Notes: generated by a model not told the origin, from the sequence alone. Shown: positions 15,298 to 23,518, counted from the stretch's first letter. The stretch: DNA of 64,000 nucleotides from Streptomyces sp. 1331.2 (GCF_900199205.1 NZ_OBMJ01000001.1:3351001-3415000), one strand, 5' to 3'. Made by a program: numbers and translations.

Positions 15298-15864
15298 ATG
15301 CCCCGCGTAGGACTGACCCCCGACCAGGTCGTCGACCACGCCCTCGCTGTCATCGACGAACAGGGGGCCGACGCCCTCACCCTGGCCGCCGTCGCCGCCC
15401 GGGCCGGGGTCGCCACCCCCTCCCTGTACAAGCACGTCAGCGGTGGGCTCGCCGAACTGCGGCGGCTGATAGCCGTCCGGGTCACCGACGAACTGGCCGG
15501 CCGGCTCGCCGACGCCGCGGTCGGCCGCAGCGGGGACGACGCCGTCGCCGCCGTCCTGCGGGCGTACCACGCGTACGCCACCGAACACCCGCACCGCTAC
15601 AACGCCCTCCCCCAGGCCCCGCAGCCCGACGACGACCTGGCCCGGGCGGCCGGGCGACTCGTCGGCGTGATCATCGCCGTCCTGCGGGAGTACGGCCTCG
15701 ACGGCTCCGAGGCGATCCACGCCGCCCGCACCGTCCGCTCCCTCGCCCACGGCTTCGCCTCCCTCACCACCGCCGGCGCCTTCCAACTCGCCGAAGACCT
15801 CACCACCACCCACGACCGCCTCATCACCACCCTCACCACCGGCCTCCGCACCTGGCCGGCCTAG
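15298..15864 (+). CDS. TetR/AcrR-family repressor (WHG C-terminal domain)
   Basis: A 188-residue repressor. The N-terminal helix-turn-helix has VVDHALAVIDEQGADALTLAAVAARAG then ATPSLYKHVSG (residues about 10-45). The ligand-binding half shows AYHAYATEHPHRYNAL and VRSLAHGFASLTTAGAF, typical of the WHG-type C-terminal domain. It lies 55 bp after the hydrolase gene and probably represses the whole operon from the palindrome at 14331-14351. Confidence 0.9.
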   Translation: MPRVGLTPDQVVDHALAVIDEQGADALTLAAVAARAGVATPSLYKHVSGGLAELRRLIAVRVTDELAGRLADAAVGRSGDDAVAAVLRAYHAYATEHPHRYNALPQAPQPDDDLARAAGRLVGVIIAVLREYGLDGSEAIHAARTVRSLAHGFASLTTAGAFQLAEDLTTTHDRLITTLTTGLRTWPA

Positions 15865-15903
15865 AGGGCCGGCCGAGCCGACACCTCACGGAGTGACCCT
15901 TCA

Positions 15904-15930
15904 CGAGAAGTCGGACCCGCCGACTTCTCG
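15904..15930. repeat. hairpin repeat 1 of 4 (GAAGTCGG family)
   Basis: Arms CGAGAAGTCGG and CCGACTTCTCG pair over 11 bp around a 5-nt loop (ACCCG). It starts 40 nt after the TetR stop codon and could also terminate that operon. Confidence 0.85.
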
Positions 15931-16005
15931 CGCAGCTTGAGCGGGAGGGGCTGTCCACGCTGGCCGCCGGCACGAAGGAAGCGGCGAGCGAGCTGACGCG
16001 GGAGG

Positions 16006-16044
16006 CCCGCGCGAGAAGTCGGCCCGGCCGACTTCTCGCGCGGG
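16006..16044. repeat. hairpin repeat 2 of 4
   Basis: The longest copy: a perfect 17-bp stem (16006-16022 with 16028-16044) around CCCGG, containing the shared core GAGAAGTCGG/CCGACTTCTC. Confidence 0.9.
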
Positions 16045-16123
16045 CAAGGGGCTGGAGGAGGGAAGCTCAGCCAGGAAGGACGGCGCGGGCGAGGCACGTG
16101 GGGCAATGCGACGGAGAAAGCCG

Positions 16124-16154
16124 CGCCGGAAGTCGGATCTGCCGACTTCCGGCG
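16124..16154. repeat. hairpin repeat 3 of 4
   Basis: Arms CGCCGGAAGTCGG (16124-16136) and CCGACTTCCGGCG (16142-16154) pair over 13 bp around ATCTG. Outside the core the sequence differs from copies 1-2 but both arms change together. Confidence 0.9.
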
Positions 16155-16220
16155 TCCGCTGCAGCGGGGGGCGGGGACGCTCGGCGGCGAGCGGGGCTGA
16201 CGCGGGAGGCGGAGGCGCAG

Positions 16221-16241
16221 GAAGTCGGATGGGCCGACTTC
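16221..16241. repeat. hairpin repeat 4 of 4
   Basis: The minimal core GAAGTCGG/CCGACTTC (8 bp) around ATGGG. The flanking GCTGACGCGGGAGGC resembles the sequence before copy 2, so a larger degenerate unit is repeated. The rest of 15865-16385 shows no gene-like sequence. Confidence 0.8.
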
Positions 16242-16385
16242 TCGTGTGGGCGAGGGGGCCGGCGGGGTGGTGGAGGGGGAGGCGGTGCTGGTGAGGGGGC
16301 GGGGTGGGGTGGGGGGTGAGGGGTTAGTGTGACCGGTCTGATTGGTGGTCATGACCGGGGACCGCCCCCTGGCCGGAGGTCGTAG

Positions 16386-17513
16386 GTGCCCGCACTGATA
16401 GCGAGGGTGCGGCGGTGGTACGGGCGGCTGCTGGACGGGGACGTGCGGGCCGGGCGGGTGGCGTTGGGGGTGCTGCTCGGGGGGACCGCCGGGCTGAGCG
16501 TGCTGCCGATCCTGATGCCGTACGGGTGGCCGCCGTCGGCGCTGGTGCTGCCGGTGGTGGGTGGCGGGCTGGTGCTGCGGCGCGGGCAGTTGCGGGTGCT
16601 GGTGGGCGCGGCAGTGGCGGGCAGCGTGCTGGGGGCGGTGGTGCAGGACCCGCGCGGGGTGCGGCTGGGGGTGACGGCGGTGCTGGCCGTTACGGGGGCG
16701 ACGGTGCTGACGGCGAACCGGTTCCGGCACCGGCTGGGGCTGCGCGGCACGCAGGGCGACTCGATGCTGCTGGAGCTGGCCGAGCACAACCGGACGCTGG
16801 CCCGGCTGCCGGAGCGCCTGCTGGACTGGCACTTCGACAGCGCACTGGCCCCGGCCGGCGGTGCCTCGTTCTCCGGGGACTTCCTGCTGTGCGCCCACCG
16901 CCCCGAGGAGGACCTGCTGGAGCTGGTGCTGGTGGACGTGTCGGGCAAGGGCAGCCGGGCGGCGGCCCGTTCGACCCATCTGTCCGGTGCGTTCGCGATG
17001 CTGCTGGGCCGGGTGCCGCCGGAGGCGTTCCTGCCGGCCGCCAACGACCACCTGGTCCGGATGGGCTGGGAGGACCACTTCGCCACCGCCGTCCACCTGG
17101 CGCTGCATCCGGCGACCGGCCGCTACCGGCTGTTCAACGCGGGCCACCCGTCGCCGGTGCGGTACTGCCGCGGGGGCGGCTGGGAGGCGTCCGAGCACGG
17201 CGGCCCGGCGCTGGGCCTGGTGCCGGGGGCGCGGTACCCGGCGGTGGCCGGGCGGCTGGGGCGCGGGGACTCGCTGCTGCTGTTCAGCGACGGGCTGGTG
17301 GAGGTGCCCGGCCGGGACCTGGACGACGGGGTGGGCCGGCTGCTGGCCGCCGCCGAGCCGGTGGTGCGCGCGCACCGGACGCAGCAGCGGCCGGACCGGG
17401 GGGCGGCGCAGCGGCTGGTGCACGCGGTGGCGGGGCAGGTCGCGGACGACCGGACCCTGGTGCTGGTGCGGCGGCTGGGCGACCATCCGCCTTCTGGGGA
17501 GCCGGGGTTCTGA
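16386..17513 (+). CDS. SpoIIE/PP2C-type serine phosphatase, membrane-anchored
   Basis: A metal-dependent Ser/Thr phosphatase of the SpoIIE/RsbU group, 375 residues, likely acting on an anti-sigma-factor antagonist. Hydrophobic segments occupy about residues 25-115 (three or four helices). The catalytic domain follows: FSGDFLL near residue 162, VDVSGKGSRAA near 182 (metal-binding Asp and Gly), LFNAGHPSPV near 253, and LLLFSDGLVEV near 300, so metal ligands are present. GGAGG lies 6-10 nt before the GTG. No partner anti-sigma genes are adjacent. Confidence 0.88.
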   Translation: MPALIARVRRWYGRLLDGDVRAGRVALGVLLGGTAGLSVLPILMPYGWPPSALVLPVVGGGLVLRRGQLRVLVGAAVAGSVLGAVVQDPRGVRLGVTAVLAVTGATVLTANRFRHRLGLRGTQGDSMLLELAEHNRTLARLPERLLDWHFDSALAPAGGASFSGDFLLCAHRPEEDLLELVLVDVSGKGSRAAARSTHLSGAFAMLLGRVPPEAFLPAANDHLVRMGWEDHFATAVHLALHPATGRYRLFNAGHPSPVRYCRGGGWEASEHGGPALGLVPGARYPAVAGRLGRGDSLLLFSDGLVEVPGRDLDDGVGRLLAAAEPVVRAHRTQQRPDRGAAQRLVHAVAGQVADDRTLVLVRRLGDHPPSGEPGF

Positions 17514-17711
17514 GTCGGCTGCCCCTGCACCGGACGGCGCCCCTTCCGCGACACCCTGCACACACGTCCCACACATCCCGGGACGTGTTTCGGCCACCAC
17601 GGGTGGCGGGGAAGTTCGACAACGGACCAAGCCGGACGACCCGGGGCCTCGTCAGGTGCGGCGATTGGGGTCGAACGAGGCGGGTTTGAGGCCGGATTGA
17701 CTCGATATTGA

Positions 17712-17744
17712 CGAGATCCGGTCACATGGCGAGATCCGTTCACA
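17712..17744. promoter_or_regulatory. 15-bp direct repeat upstream of the conservon
   Basis: CGAGATCCGGTCACA (17712-17726) and CGAGATCCGTTCACA (17730-17744) differ at one base and are offset by 18 bp, nearly two helical turns. They sit just upstream of the cvnA -10 box, so they may be activator or repressor sites. Confidence 0.6.
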
Positions 17745-17764
17745 CCTTCGTAGGATCATCACCC

Positions 17765-17770
17765 TAGAAT
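17765..17770 (+). promoter_or_regulatory. -10 box of the conservon, leaderless
   Basis: TAGAAT is followed by 7 nt and then the GTG start of cvnA, with no Shine-Dalgarno. This indicates a leaderless conservon mRNA. Confidence 0.65.
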
Positions 17771-17777
17771 TCGCCGC

Positions 17778-19115
17778 GTGACGATGACTCAGTGGTCCGT
17801 AACGGCAACCGGCGTGCTCGCCGTCCTCGCCCTCGTGGCCGCCGCGCGGTACCGCGCCGTGTCCGTCACCCACCGCGGCCGCGCCGACCGGATGCAGCAG
17901 GAGCTCGCCCGGCTCCAGGAGCGGCTCGACGCCGAACTCTGCCGCCGCGGCGCCGAACTGGCCGTCGTCCAGCAGGAGCAGGAGCTCACCGCCTCCACCC
18001 AGCGGGCCTTCCTCAGCGTCGCCCGCCGGATCCTGGTGATGGCCCACGACCAGCAGGCGCTGCTGGACGAGATGGAACGCACCCACGACGACCCGGCGTT
18101 GCTGGAGGGCCTGCTCAAGGCCGACCACGCGGCCGCCCAACAGGCCCGACTGGCCCAGACCCTGGCCGTGCTGTGCGGCGCGCGGGCCGGCCGGCACTGG
18201 CCGGAACCGGTCACCCTGGAGGACGTCGTCCGCGGCGCGCAGTCCCGCATCCTGCCGTTCCAGCGCGTGGTCGTGCGCAGCCGGATCGAGACCGCGGTGG
18301 TCGGCGCCGCGGCCGAGGCCCTGATCCACGCCATCGCCGAGCTGCTGGACAACGCGACCCGCTACTCCCCGCCCAGCACCCAGGTGTTCGTCACCCTGAT
18401 GCCGGTGCACAACGGCGCCGTCATCGAGATCGACGACGGCGGCGTCGGCATGCCCGAGCAGGCCATCGCCAAGGCGGCCGCCGCGCTGGCCGGCGGCAGC
18501 ACCCTGGAGGTCTCCCGGCTGGGCGAGGTACCGCAGTTGGGCCTCGCCGCGGTCGGCCGGCTGGCCGAGCAGTACGGCTTCCGGGTCACCCTCAGCTCGG
18601 CCCCCTCACCGTACGGCGGCGTGCGCGTGGTCGTGCTGCTGCCGAACGCGCTGCTCACCGAGCCGCTGCCGCCCACCGTTCCCGGCCTCGGGCCGGACGA
18701 CCGGGCGTTCACCCCCCACCCCCGACCGGCCGCTCCTGCCGAGCACCCGCTGCTGGAGACCCCGCCGCCCGGCCGGCCCCCCGTCACCGGCGACACCCCG
18801 CCGCCACTGCCCCGTCGGAGCCACCGGCGCGACCGCGCCCACCGCCCCGCCCAACACGCCGCTCCCCCAGCGCCTCCCGCGCCGCCGTACCGCTCGGCCC
18901 GGGACGCCCAGGCGTTCATGGCGATGTTCCAGGCCGGGACCGCCAGCGGTCGATCGGCCGCCCAGGCCCACGCCCAGGCCCAGGTCCAGGCCCAGGCCCA
19001 GGCCCAGCTTCAGGCTCACACCCAGCTCCAGGCCCAGGCCCGGTTCGACCCTTCCCTTCCCCCGTCCCCCCGACTTCCCCAGCGCTCCGGAGAGTTCCAT
19101 GACCACCACCCCTGA
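17778..19115 (+). CDS. cvnA: conservon sensor-kinase-like protein CvnA
   Basis: The first protein of a conservon, a membrane-linked, G-protein-like signalling complex of streptomycetes. The 445-residue protein has one N-terminal transmembrane helix (residues about 5-25), a coiled coil, a degenerate phosphoacceptor region near residue 115 (ADHAAAQQA) and a GHKL ATPase domain (N box ELLDNATRYSPP near 190; IDDGGVGM near 218). The C-terminal 130 residues are Pro-rich and end with an Ala-Gln repeat. It is much shorter than classical CvnA proteins because it lacks a large extracellular sensor, so it may sense intracellular or membrane signals. It overlaps cvnB by 17 bp. Confidence 0.9.
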   Translation: MTMTQWSVTATGVLAVLALVAAARYRAVSVTHRGRADRMQQELARLQERLDAELCRRGAELAVVQQEQELTASTQRAFLSVARRILVMAHDQQALLDEMERTHDDPALLEGLLKADHAAAQQARLAQTLAVLCGARAGRHWPEPVTLEDVVRGAQSRILPFQRVVVRSRIETAVVGAAAEALIHAIAELLDNATRYSPPSTQVFVTLMPVHNGAVIEIDDGGVGMPEQAIAKAAAALAGGSTLEVSRLGEVPQLGLAAVGRLAEQYGFRVTLSSAPSPYGGVRVVVLLPNALLTEPLPPTVPGLGPDDRAFTPHPRPAAPAEHPLLETPPPGRPPVTGDTPPPLPRRSHRRDRAHRPAQHAAPPAPPAPPYRSARDAQAFMAMFQAGTASGRSAAQAHAQAQVQAQAQAQLQAHTQLQAQARFDPSLPPSPRLPQRSGEFHDHHP

Positions 19116-19512
19116 TCTCGGCTGGCTGCTCGCCGACATCATCGCCGTCCCGCAGGTCCAGCACGCCGTCGTCGTCTCCAACGACGGCCTGGAGATCGGC
19201 CGCAGCACCGGCATCGCGCGCGAGGACGCCGAACGGCTCGCCGCCGCCTGCTCCGGACTGCAGTCGCTGGCCCGCGGCGTCGCGACGGGCTTCGGCGGCC
19301 CCGGCAGCGCCACCCGGCAGATCATCATCGAGTACGGCGGCGGCTACCTCTTCATCGTCGCCGCCGGGGCCGGGGCGCACCTGGCCGTGGTGACCAGCGA
19401 GGCGGTGGACGCCGGCCTGGTCGCGTACCAGATGCAGGTCCTGGTCGAGCGGATCGGCAGCCACCTCACCAGCCCGCCGCGTGTCGACCACGCGGCGGGG
19501 GGCCACCGGTGA
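19099..19512 (+). CDS. cvnB: roadblock/LC7 protein CvnB
   Basis: A 137-residue roadblock/LC7-fold protein that regulates the CvnD GTPase. It shows LLADIIAVPQVQHAVVVSNDGLEI at the N-terminus (described here in parts: the first beta strand ends VVSNDGLEIG), then ERLAAACSGLQSLARG and YLFIVAAGAGAHLAVV. Length and motifs fit the family. It is translationally coupled: it starts inside the cvnA end, and its stop overlaps the cvnC GTG as GTGA. Confidence 0.92.
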   Translation: MTTTPDLGWLLADIIAVPQVQHAVVVSNDGLEIGRSTGIAREDAERLAAACSGLQSLARGVATGFGGPGSATRQIIIEYGGGYLFIVAAGAGAHLAVVTSEAVDAGLVAYQMQVLVERIGSHLTSPPRVDHAAGGHR

Positions 19513-19874
19513 GCGGGCCGGTCCGCCCGTACGTCATCACCGGTGGGCGCAGCCGCTCCACCCGGGCCGAGCTGGCCGTGGAGAGCCTGGTCAGCGCCTT
19601 ACCCGGACGACCGGAACTGCCCGAACCGCCGGTCCTGCCCGAGCACGCGCTGCTGAACCGGGAGCACCGGCGCATCCTCGCGCTCTGCCACAGCCTGCTG
19701 TCCATCGCCGAGGTGGCGGCCCACCTGGGGCTGCCGCTCGGCGTCGTCAAGGTGCTGGTCGGGGACCTCTGGGACCTCGGCGCCGTGCAGGTGCTCCCGC
19801 CCGTTCCGCAGGCCGAACGCCTGCCCGCAACCCTTCTGGAAGAGGTGCTCGTTGGCCTCCGCCAACTCCGCTGA
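19509..19874 (+). CDS. cvnC: DUF742 protein CvnC with a TTA codon
   Basis: A 121-residue DUF742 protein, the third conservon component, with a winged-helix-like fold. It begins SGPVRPYVITGGRSR, continues EHRRILALCHSLLSIAEVAAH and LPLGVVKVLVGDLWDLGAV, typical of the family. Codon 31 is TTA (19599-19601), the leucine codon read only by the bldA tRNA in streptomycetes. Full translation of this protein, and possibly of the coupled downstream genes, should therefore depend on bldA and occur late in growth. The 3' end overlaps cvnD by 23 bp. Confidence 0.92.
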   Translation: MSGPVRPYVITGGRSRSTRAELAVESLVSALPGRPELPEPPVLPEHALLNREHRRILALCHSLLSIAEVAAHLGLPLGVVKVLVGDLWDLGAVQVLPPVPQAERLPATLLEEVLVGLRQLR

Positions 19875-20517
19875 AGCCACCCCCGGGGCCCCCGGGTCCG
19901 CCGCCGGATCCCCCGGGTCCGCCGGGTCCGCCGACGGGCCGCAGTACCTGCCGTCCTCGGTGCAGGGCGCGGTCAAGATCCTGGTCACCGGCCCGTTCGG
20001 GGTCGGCAAGACCACCCTGGTCGGCTCGCTCAGCGAGATCACCCCGCTGCGCACCGAGGAGACCATGACCGCCGCCAGCAGCGGCGTCGACGACCTCACC
20101 GGGCGCGGTGGCAAGACCACCACCACGGTCGCGCTGGACTTCGGCCGGATCACGCTCAACCCGCGGCTCGCGCTGTACCTGTTCGGCACGCCCGGGCAGC
20201 AGCGGTTCTGGCCGCTGTGGGACGACCTGTCGCGCGGCGCGCTCGGTGCGATCGCCATGGTCGACCTGCGCCGCCCGGACGAGAGCTTCGACGTCCTCGG
20301 CCGGCTGGAGGAGCAGCGCATCCCGTTCGCGGTGGCGGTCAACACCTTCCCGGACACGCCGAGTTACCCGGAGGAGGAGCTGCGCTCGGCGCTGGACCTG
20401 CTGCCGGACGTACCGATCCTGTTCTGCGACGCGCGCGACCGGCGACAGTCCTACGACCTGCTGATCGACTTCGTCGACCACCTGCACCGCAACTCGATCC
20501 TGGAGCTGCAGGGATGA
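19852..20517 (+). CDS. cvnD: conservon GTPase CvnD
   Basis: A small Ras-like GTP-binding protein of 221 residues, the switch of the conservon. After a Gly/Ala/Pro-rich N-terminus of about 35 residues come the P-loop GPFGVGKTT near residue 48, the switch II motif FGTPGQQRFW near 108, and VNTFPD near 162 in place of NKxD. CDARD near 190 lies in the G5 position. The TTG start at 19852 is inside cvnC and is preceded by GGAAGAGG. The stop codon overlaps the ATG of the first P450 (ATGA). Confidence 0.92.
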   Translation: MASANSAEATPGAPGSAAGSPGSAGSADGPQYLPSSVQGAVKILVTGPFGVGKTTLVGSLSEITPLRTEETMTAASSGVDDLTGRGGKTTTTVALDFGRITLNPRLALYLFGTPGQQRFWPLWDDLSRGALGAIAMVDLRRPDESFDVLGRLEEQRIPFAVAVNTFPDTPSYPEEELRSALDLLPDVPILFCDARDRRQSYDLLIDFVDHLHRNSILELQG

Positions 20518-22025
20518 GCGCCCCCGACCCCGGTCCCGTCGGCCCGGCCGGCCCCACCCCCCCGGCCGGCTGCCCCGTCGCGCACGGCGGCGGCCTGCCC
20601 GTCGGCGGGCCCGGCCACGGCGGCGGCCTGCCCGTCGGCGTCCCGCTGACCCCGCTGTACGGCCCGGCCGTCGCCGAGGACCCGCACGGCCTGTACGCCC
20701 GGCTGCGCGCGCACTACGGCCCGGTCGCCCCGATCGAGCTGGAGCCCGGCGTCGAGGCCTGGCTCGTCCTCGGCTACGCCGAACTGCTCGAACTCACCCG
20801 CAACGAGGCGCTGTTCTCCAAGGACTCGCGCCGCTGGCGGGTGCCCGCCGAGGGCCGGCTGTCGGCCGGCTCCCGGCTGCTGACGATGACCTCGTGGCGG
20901 CCCACCCTGCTCAACCTGGACGGCGCCGAGCACCAGCGGCTGCGCTCCGCCGTCTCGGACACCCTCGCCCAGATCGACCACCACCAGCTGCGCGGCACCA
21001 CCGAGGCCGCCGCCAACGGCCTGATCGACAGCTGGGGGCCGGACGGCACCGCCGACCTGATCGCCCAGTACGCCCGGGCGCTGCCGCTGCTGGTCTTCAC
21101 CCAGCTGGTCGGCCTGCCCGCCGAGGCCGGGCCCCGACTCGTCGAGCTGATCAGCCACTTCGTGGACAGCAGCGCGCAGTCCCAGCGCGCCGGCGCCGAG
21201 TTCCAGGCGATCCTGGTCGACCTCGTCCGGCGCCGCCGCGAAGCGCCGAGCGCCGACCTCACCTCCTGGCTGCTCGCCCACCCCGCCGGGCTGACCGACG
21301 AGGAGGCGGTGCACCACCTGGTGGTGCTGATGGTCGCGGGCAACGAGACCTCGATCAACTGGACCGGCAACAGCCTGCGGCTGCTGCTCACCGACCGGCG
21401 CTTCCGGGCCACCCTCACCGGCGGCCGGCTCACCGTCTCCGACGCGCTGGAGGAGGTGCTCTGGCGCGACCCGCCGACGCAGAACTTCCCCGGCCGCTGG
21501 GCCACCGGCGACACCGTGCTCGGCGGCCAGTACATCAGCGCCGGCGACATGCTCGTCCTCGGCCTGGCCGCGGCCAACGCCGACCCGGCCGCCCAGGGCG
21601 TCTCCGCCGCCGCCCAGGGCTCGCTCGGCGGCAACCGGGCGCACCTCGCCTGGGGCGCCGGGCGGCACGTCTGCCCGGCCCAGCACCCGGCCCGGATCAT
21701 CGTCGAGACCGCCGTCGAGACCCTGCTGCACCGCCTGCCCGACCTCCAACTCGCCGTTCCCCCGGGCGAACTGGCCTGGCGCCCGTCCCCGTGGTCGCGG
21801 GCCCTGACCGCCCTGCCCGTGTTGTACAGCGCCTTCACCCCGCCCCGCCCGCCAGCCCCCGAGAGGCCCGCATGGACACCGCCGTCGACAGCCCCGGAGC
21901 CCGACCCGAACCCGTCCGACTCGACCCCTTCGGACAGGACCAGCACGGAGAGAACGCCCGGCTCCGAGCGGCCGGCCCCGCGGTCCTGGTGGAGCTCCCT
22001 GGCGGGGTGGTGGTCTGGGCGATAA
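20514..22025 (+). CDS. CYP157-type cytochrome P450 lacking EXXR
   Basis: A 503-residue P450-like protein, the conservon's fifth gene. The I helix has VAGNETS near residue 280. The K helix reads ALEEVLWRDPP, with Trp where the invariant EXXR has Arg. The heme loop is LAWGAGRHVCPAQHPA, so the heme Cys is present. Loss of EXXR is known in the streptomycete CYP157 family, whose members sit in conservons beside CYP154 genes, exactly as here. After the usual P450 end the frame continues for about 60 Pro/Ser/Thr-rich residues ending SLAGWWSGR and overlaps the next P450 gene by 154 nt. Catalytic activity is uncertain. Confidence 0.88.
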   Translation: MSAPDPGPVGPAGPTPPAGCPVAHGGGLPVGGPGHGGGLPVGVPLTPLYGPAVAEDPHGLYARLRAHYGPVAPIELEPGVEAWLVLGYAELLELTRNEALFSKDSRRWRVPAEGRLSAGSRLLTMTSWRPTLLNLDGAEHQRLRSAVSDTLAQIDHHQLRGTTEAAANGLIDSWGPDGTADLIAQYARALPLLVFTQLVGLPAEAGPRLVELISHFVDSSAQSQRAGAEFQAILVDLVRRRREAPSADLTSWLLAHPAGLTDEEAVHHLVVLMVAGNETSINWTGNSLRLLLTDRRFRATLTGGRLTVSDALEEVLWRDPPTQNFPGRWATGDTVLGGQYISAGDMLVLGLAAANADPAAQGVSAAAQGSLGGNRAHLAWGAGRHVCPAQHPARIIVETAVETLLHRLPDLQLAVPPGELAWRPSPWSRALTALPVLYSAFTPPRPPAPERPAWTPPSTAPEPDPNPSDSTPSDRTSTERTPGSERPAPRSWWSSLAGWWSGR

Positions 22026-23122
22026 CCCACCACGACGCCCTCCAGTCGGTGCTGGCCGACCCCCGGGTCGGCAAGGACGCCCGGCTGTGGACGACCTTCC
22101 GCGAGGGCCGGCTGCCGGAGGGCTGGCCGCTGCTCAACTTCATCGCCGTCCCCGGCATGGTCACCGCCGACGGCGAGGACCACCGGCGGCTGCGCGGACT
22201 GGTCTCCCAGGCCTTCACCCCGCGCCGGATCGCCGCCCTGGCCCCCGCCATCGAGGCCCGGGCGATCGCCCTGCTGGACGACGTCGCGAAGCTGGAGGGC
22301 GAGTTCGACCTGAAGCAGCACTTCGCCTACCCGCTGCCCATGCAGGTGATCGGCGAACTGCTCGGCCTCGCGGTGGAGCAGCAGGACGAGCTGCACGAGC
22401 TGTCCGACACCCTGGTCTCCAGCTCGGCCACCCCGCAGGCCGCGATGGCCGCCCAACGGGACCTGAACGCCCTGCTCGCCTCGGTGGTGGCGGCCAAGCG
22501 GGCCGAGCCCGGCGACGACCTGACCACCGACCTGATCGCCGCCCGCGAGGACGGCCACGGGCCCGGACAGCAGCGGCTCAGCGAGGCCGAACTCGTCGGC
22601 ACCCTGCTGCTGATGCTGGTCGCCGGGCACGAGACCACGCTCAACCTGATCACCAACGCGGTGCGCGCCCTGCTCGCCCACCCCGACCAGCTGCGGCTCG
22701 TCCTGGACGGCGTCGTGCCGTGGTCGGCGGTGGTCGAGGAGACGCTGCGCTACGACGCGCCGGTCGGGCAGTTCCCGCTGCGCTACGCGATCGAGGACAT
22801 CGAGGTCGGCGACGTCGTGATCCGGCGCGGCGAGGCGCTGCTCGCGTCGTACGCGGCGGCCGGGCGCGACGCGGGGCACCACCCCGACGCCGACCGCTTC
22901 GACCTCACCCGGCAGCCTGCCCGGCACCTCTCGCTCGGCCACGGCCCGCACTTCTGCCTGGGCTCCGGGCTGGCCCGGCTGGAGGCCGAGACGGCGCTGC
23001 GGCACCTGTTCGACCGCTTCCCCGGGCTGGCCGCGGCCGAGGGGCGGAGCAACGAGCCGATCGCCTCGTTCGTCAGCAACGGCGTGAAGACCCTGTGGGT
23101 GACGGTCGACGCCACCCGGTGA
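21872..23122 (+). CDS. CYP154-type cytochrome P450
   Basis: A 416-residue P450 with all key motifs: I helix VAGHETT near residue 250, K helix EETLR (EXXR) near 290, and the heme loop LGHGPHFCLGSGLARLE near 353, where Leu replaces the usual Phe. The tail ends KTLWVTVDATR. The ATG (21872) has GAGAGG just upstream and lies inside the previous P450 gene in another frame. It is the last gene of the conservon. In related operons this P450 is thought to respond to the CvnA-D complex; its substrate is unknown. Confidence 0.9.
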   Translation: MDTAVDSPGARPEPVRLDPFGQDQHGENARLRAAGPAVLVELPGGVVVWAITHHDALQSVLADPRVGKDARLWTTFREGRLPEGWPLLNFIAVPGMVTADGEDHRRLRGLVSQAFTPRRIAALAPAIEARAIALLDDVAKLEGEFDLKQHFAYPLPMQVIGELLGLAVEQQDELHELSDTLVSSSATPQAAMAAQRDLNALLASVVAAKRAEPGDDLTTDLIAAREDGHGPGQQRLSEAELVGTLLLMLVAGHETTLNLITNAVRALLAHPDQLRLVLDGVVPWSAVVEETLRYDAPVGQFPLRYAIEDIEVGDVVIRRGEALLASYAAAGRDAGHHPDADRFDLTRQPARHLSLGHGPHFCLGSGLARLEAETALRHLFDRFPGLAAAEGRSNEPIASFVSNGVKTLWVTVDATR

Positions 23123-23152
23123 CCTGAGGGCGGCCGGGTCGTTCGGCAGTGC

Positions 23153-23467
23153 ATGACGAACCACGGCACGAACACCCACCGCGCGGACACCCCCGGCCTG
23201 CGCCGCCACGGGCGGAAGCTCGCCACCCTGGCCGCCCTCACCATGGCGGGCCTCGCCATGGCCGCCCCGGCGGCCTCCGCCACCAGCCAGGTCGCCTCCT
23301 CGCCGGACGCCACCGGCGGCCTGACCGACGGCCTCAACCTGTCCCCCGCCGACATCGCCCTGCAGACCGTGGGCAAGCTCCCGGTGGTCGGGCACACCGC
23401 CAACGAGGTGGAGGCCGTCGGCACCAACCAGATGAGCCACCCGGGGCTCAGCGGGCAGATCGGCTGA
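23153..23467 (+). CDS. small secreted protein of unknown function
   Basis: A 104-residue exported protein. Basic residues (RRHGRK) precede a hydrophobic segment LATLAALTMAGLAMAAPAASA, a clear signal peptide with AxA cleavage near residue 43. The mature part of about 60 residues is Gly/Asn-rich without Cys (GLNLSPADIALQTVGKLPVVG), so a short cell-wall-associated chain is likely. No strong Shine-Dalgarno precedes the ATG. It follows the conservon by 30 bp but lacks coupling, so it may have its own promoter. Two hairpins follow it. Confidence 0.75.
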   Translation: MTNHGTNTHRADTPGLRRHGRKLATLAALTMAGLAMAAPAASATSQVASSPDATGGLTDGLNLSPADIALQTVGKLPVVGHTANEVEAVGTNQMSHPGLSGQIG

Positions 23468-23475
23468 CGGCGGGC

Positions 23476-23510
23476 GGGCGGCCGGCCGACCCCCGTCCGA
23501 CCGGCCGCCC
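23476..23510. terminator. GC hairpin between convergent genes
   Basis: GGGCGGCCGG (23476-23485) pairs with CCGGCCGCCC (23501-23510), 10 bp. Confidence 0.65.
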
Positions 23511-23518
23511 GGGCCTGA

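Noticed and set aside
15904..16241. Hairpin array as a CRISPR array
   Set aside because: Units are palindromic and of variable length, spacing is irregular (about 90-115 bp), and no cas genes are present.
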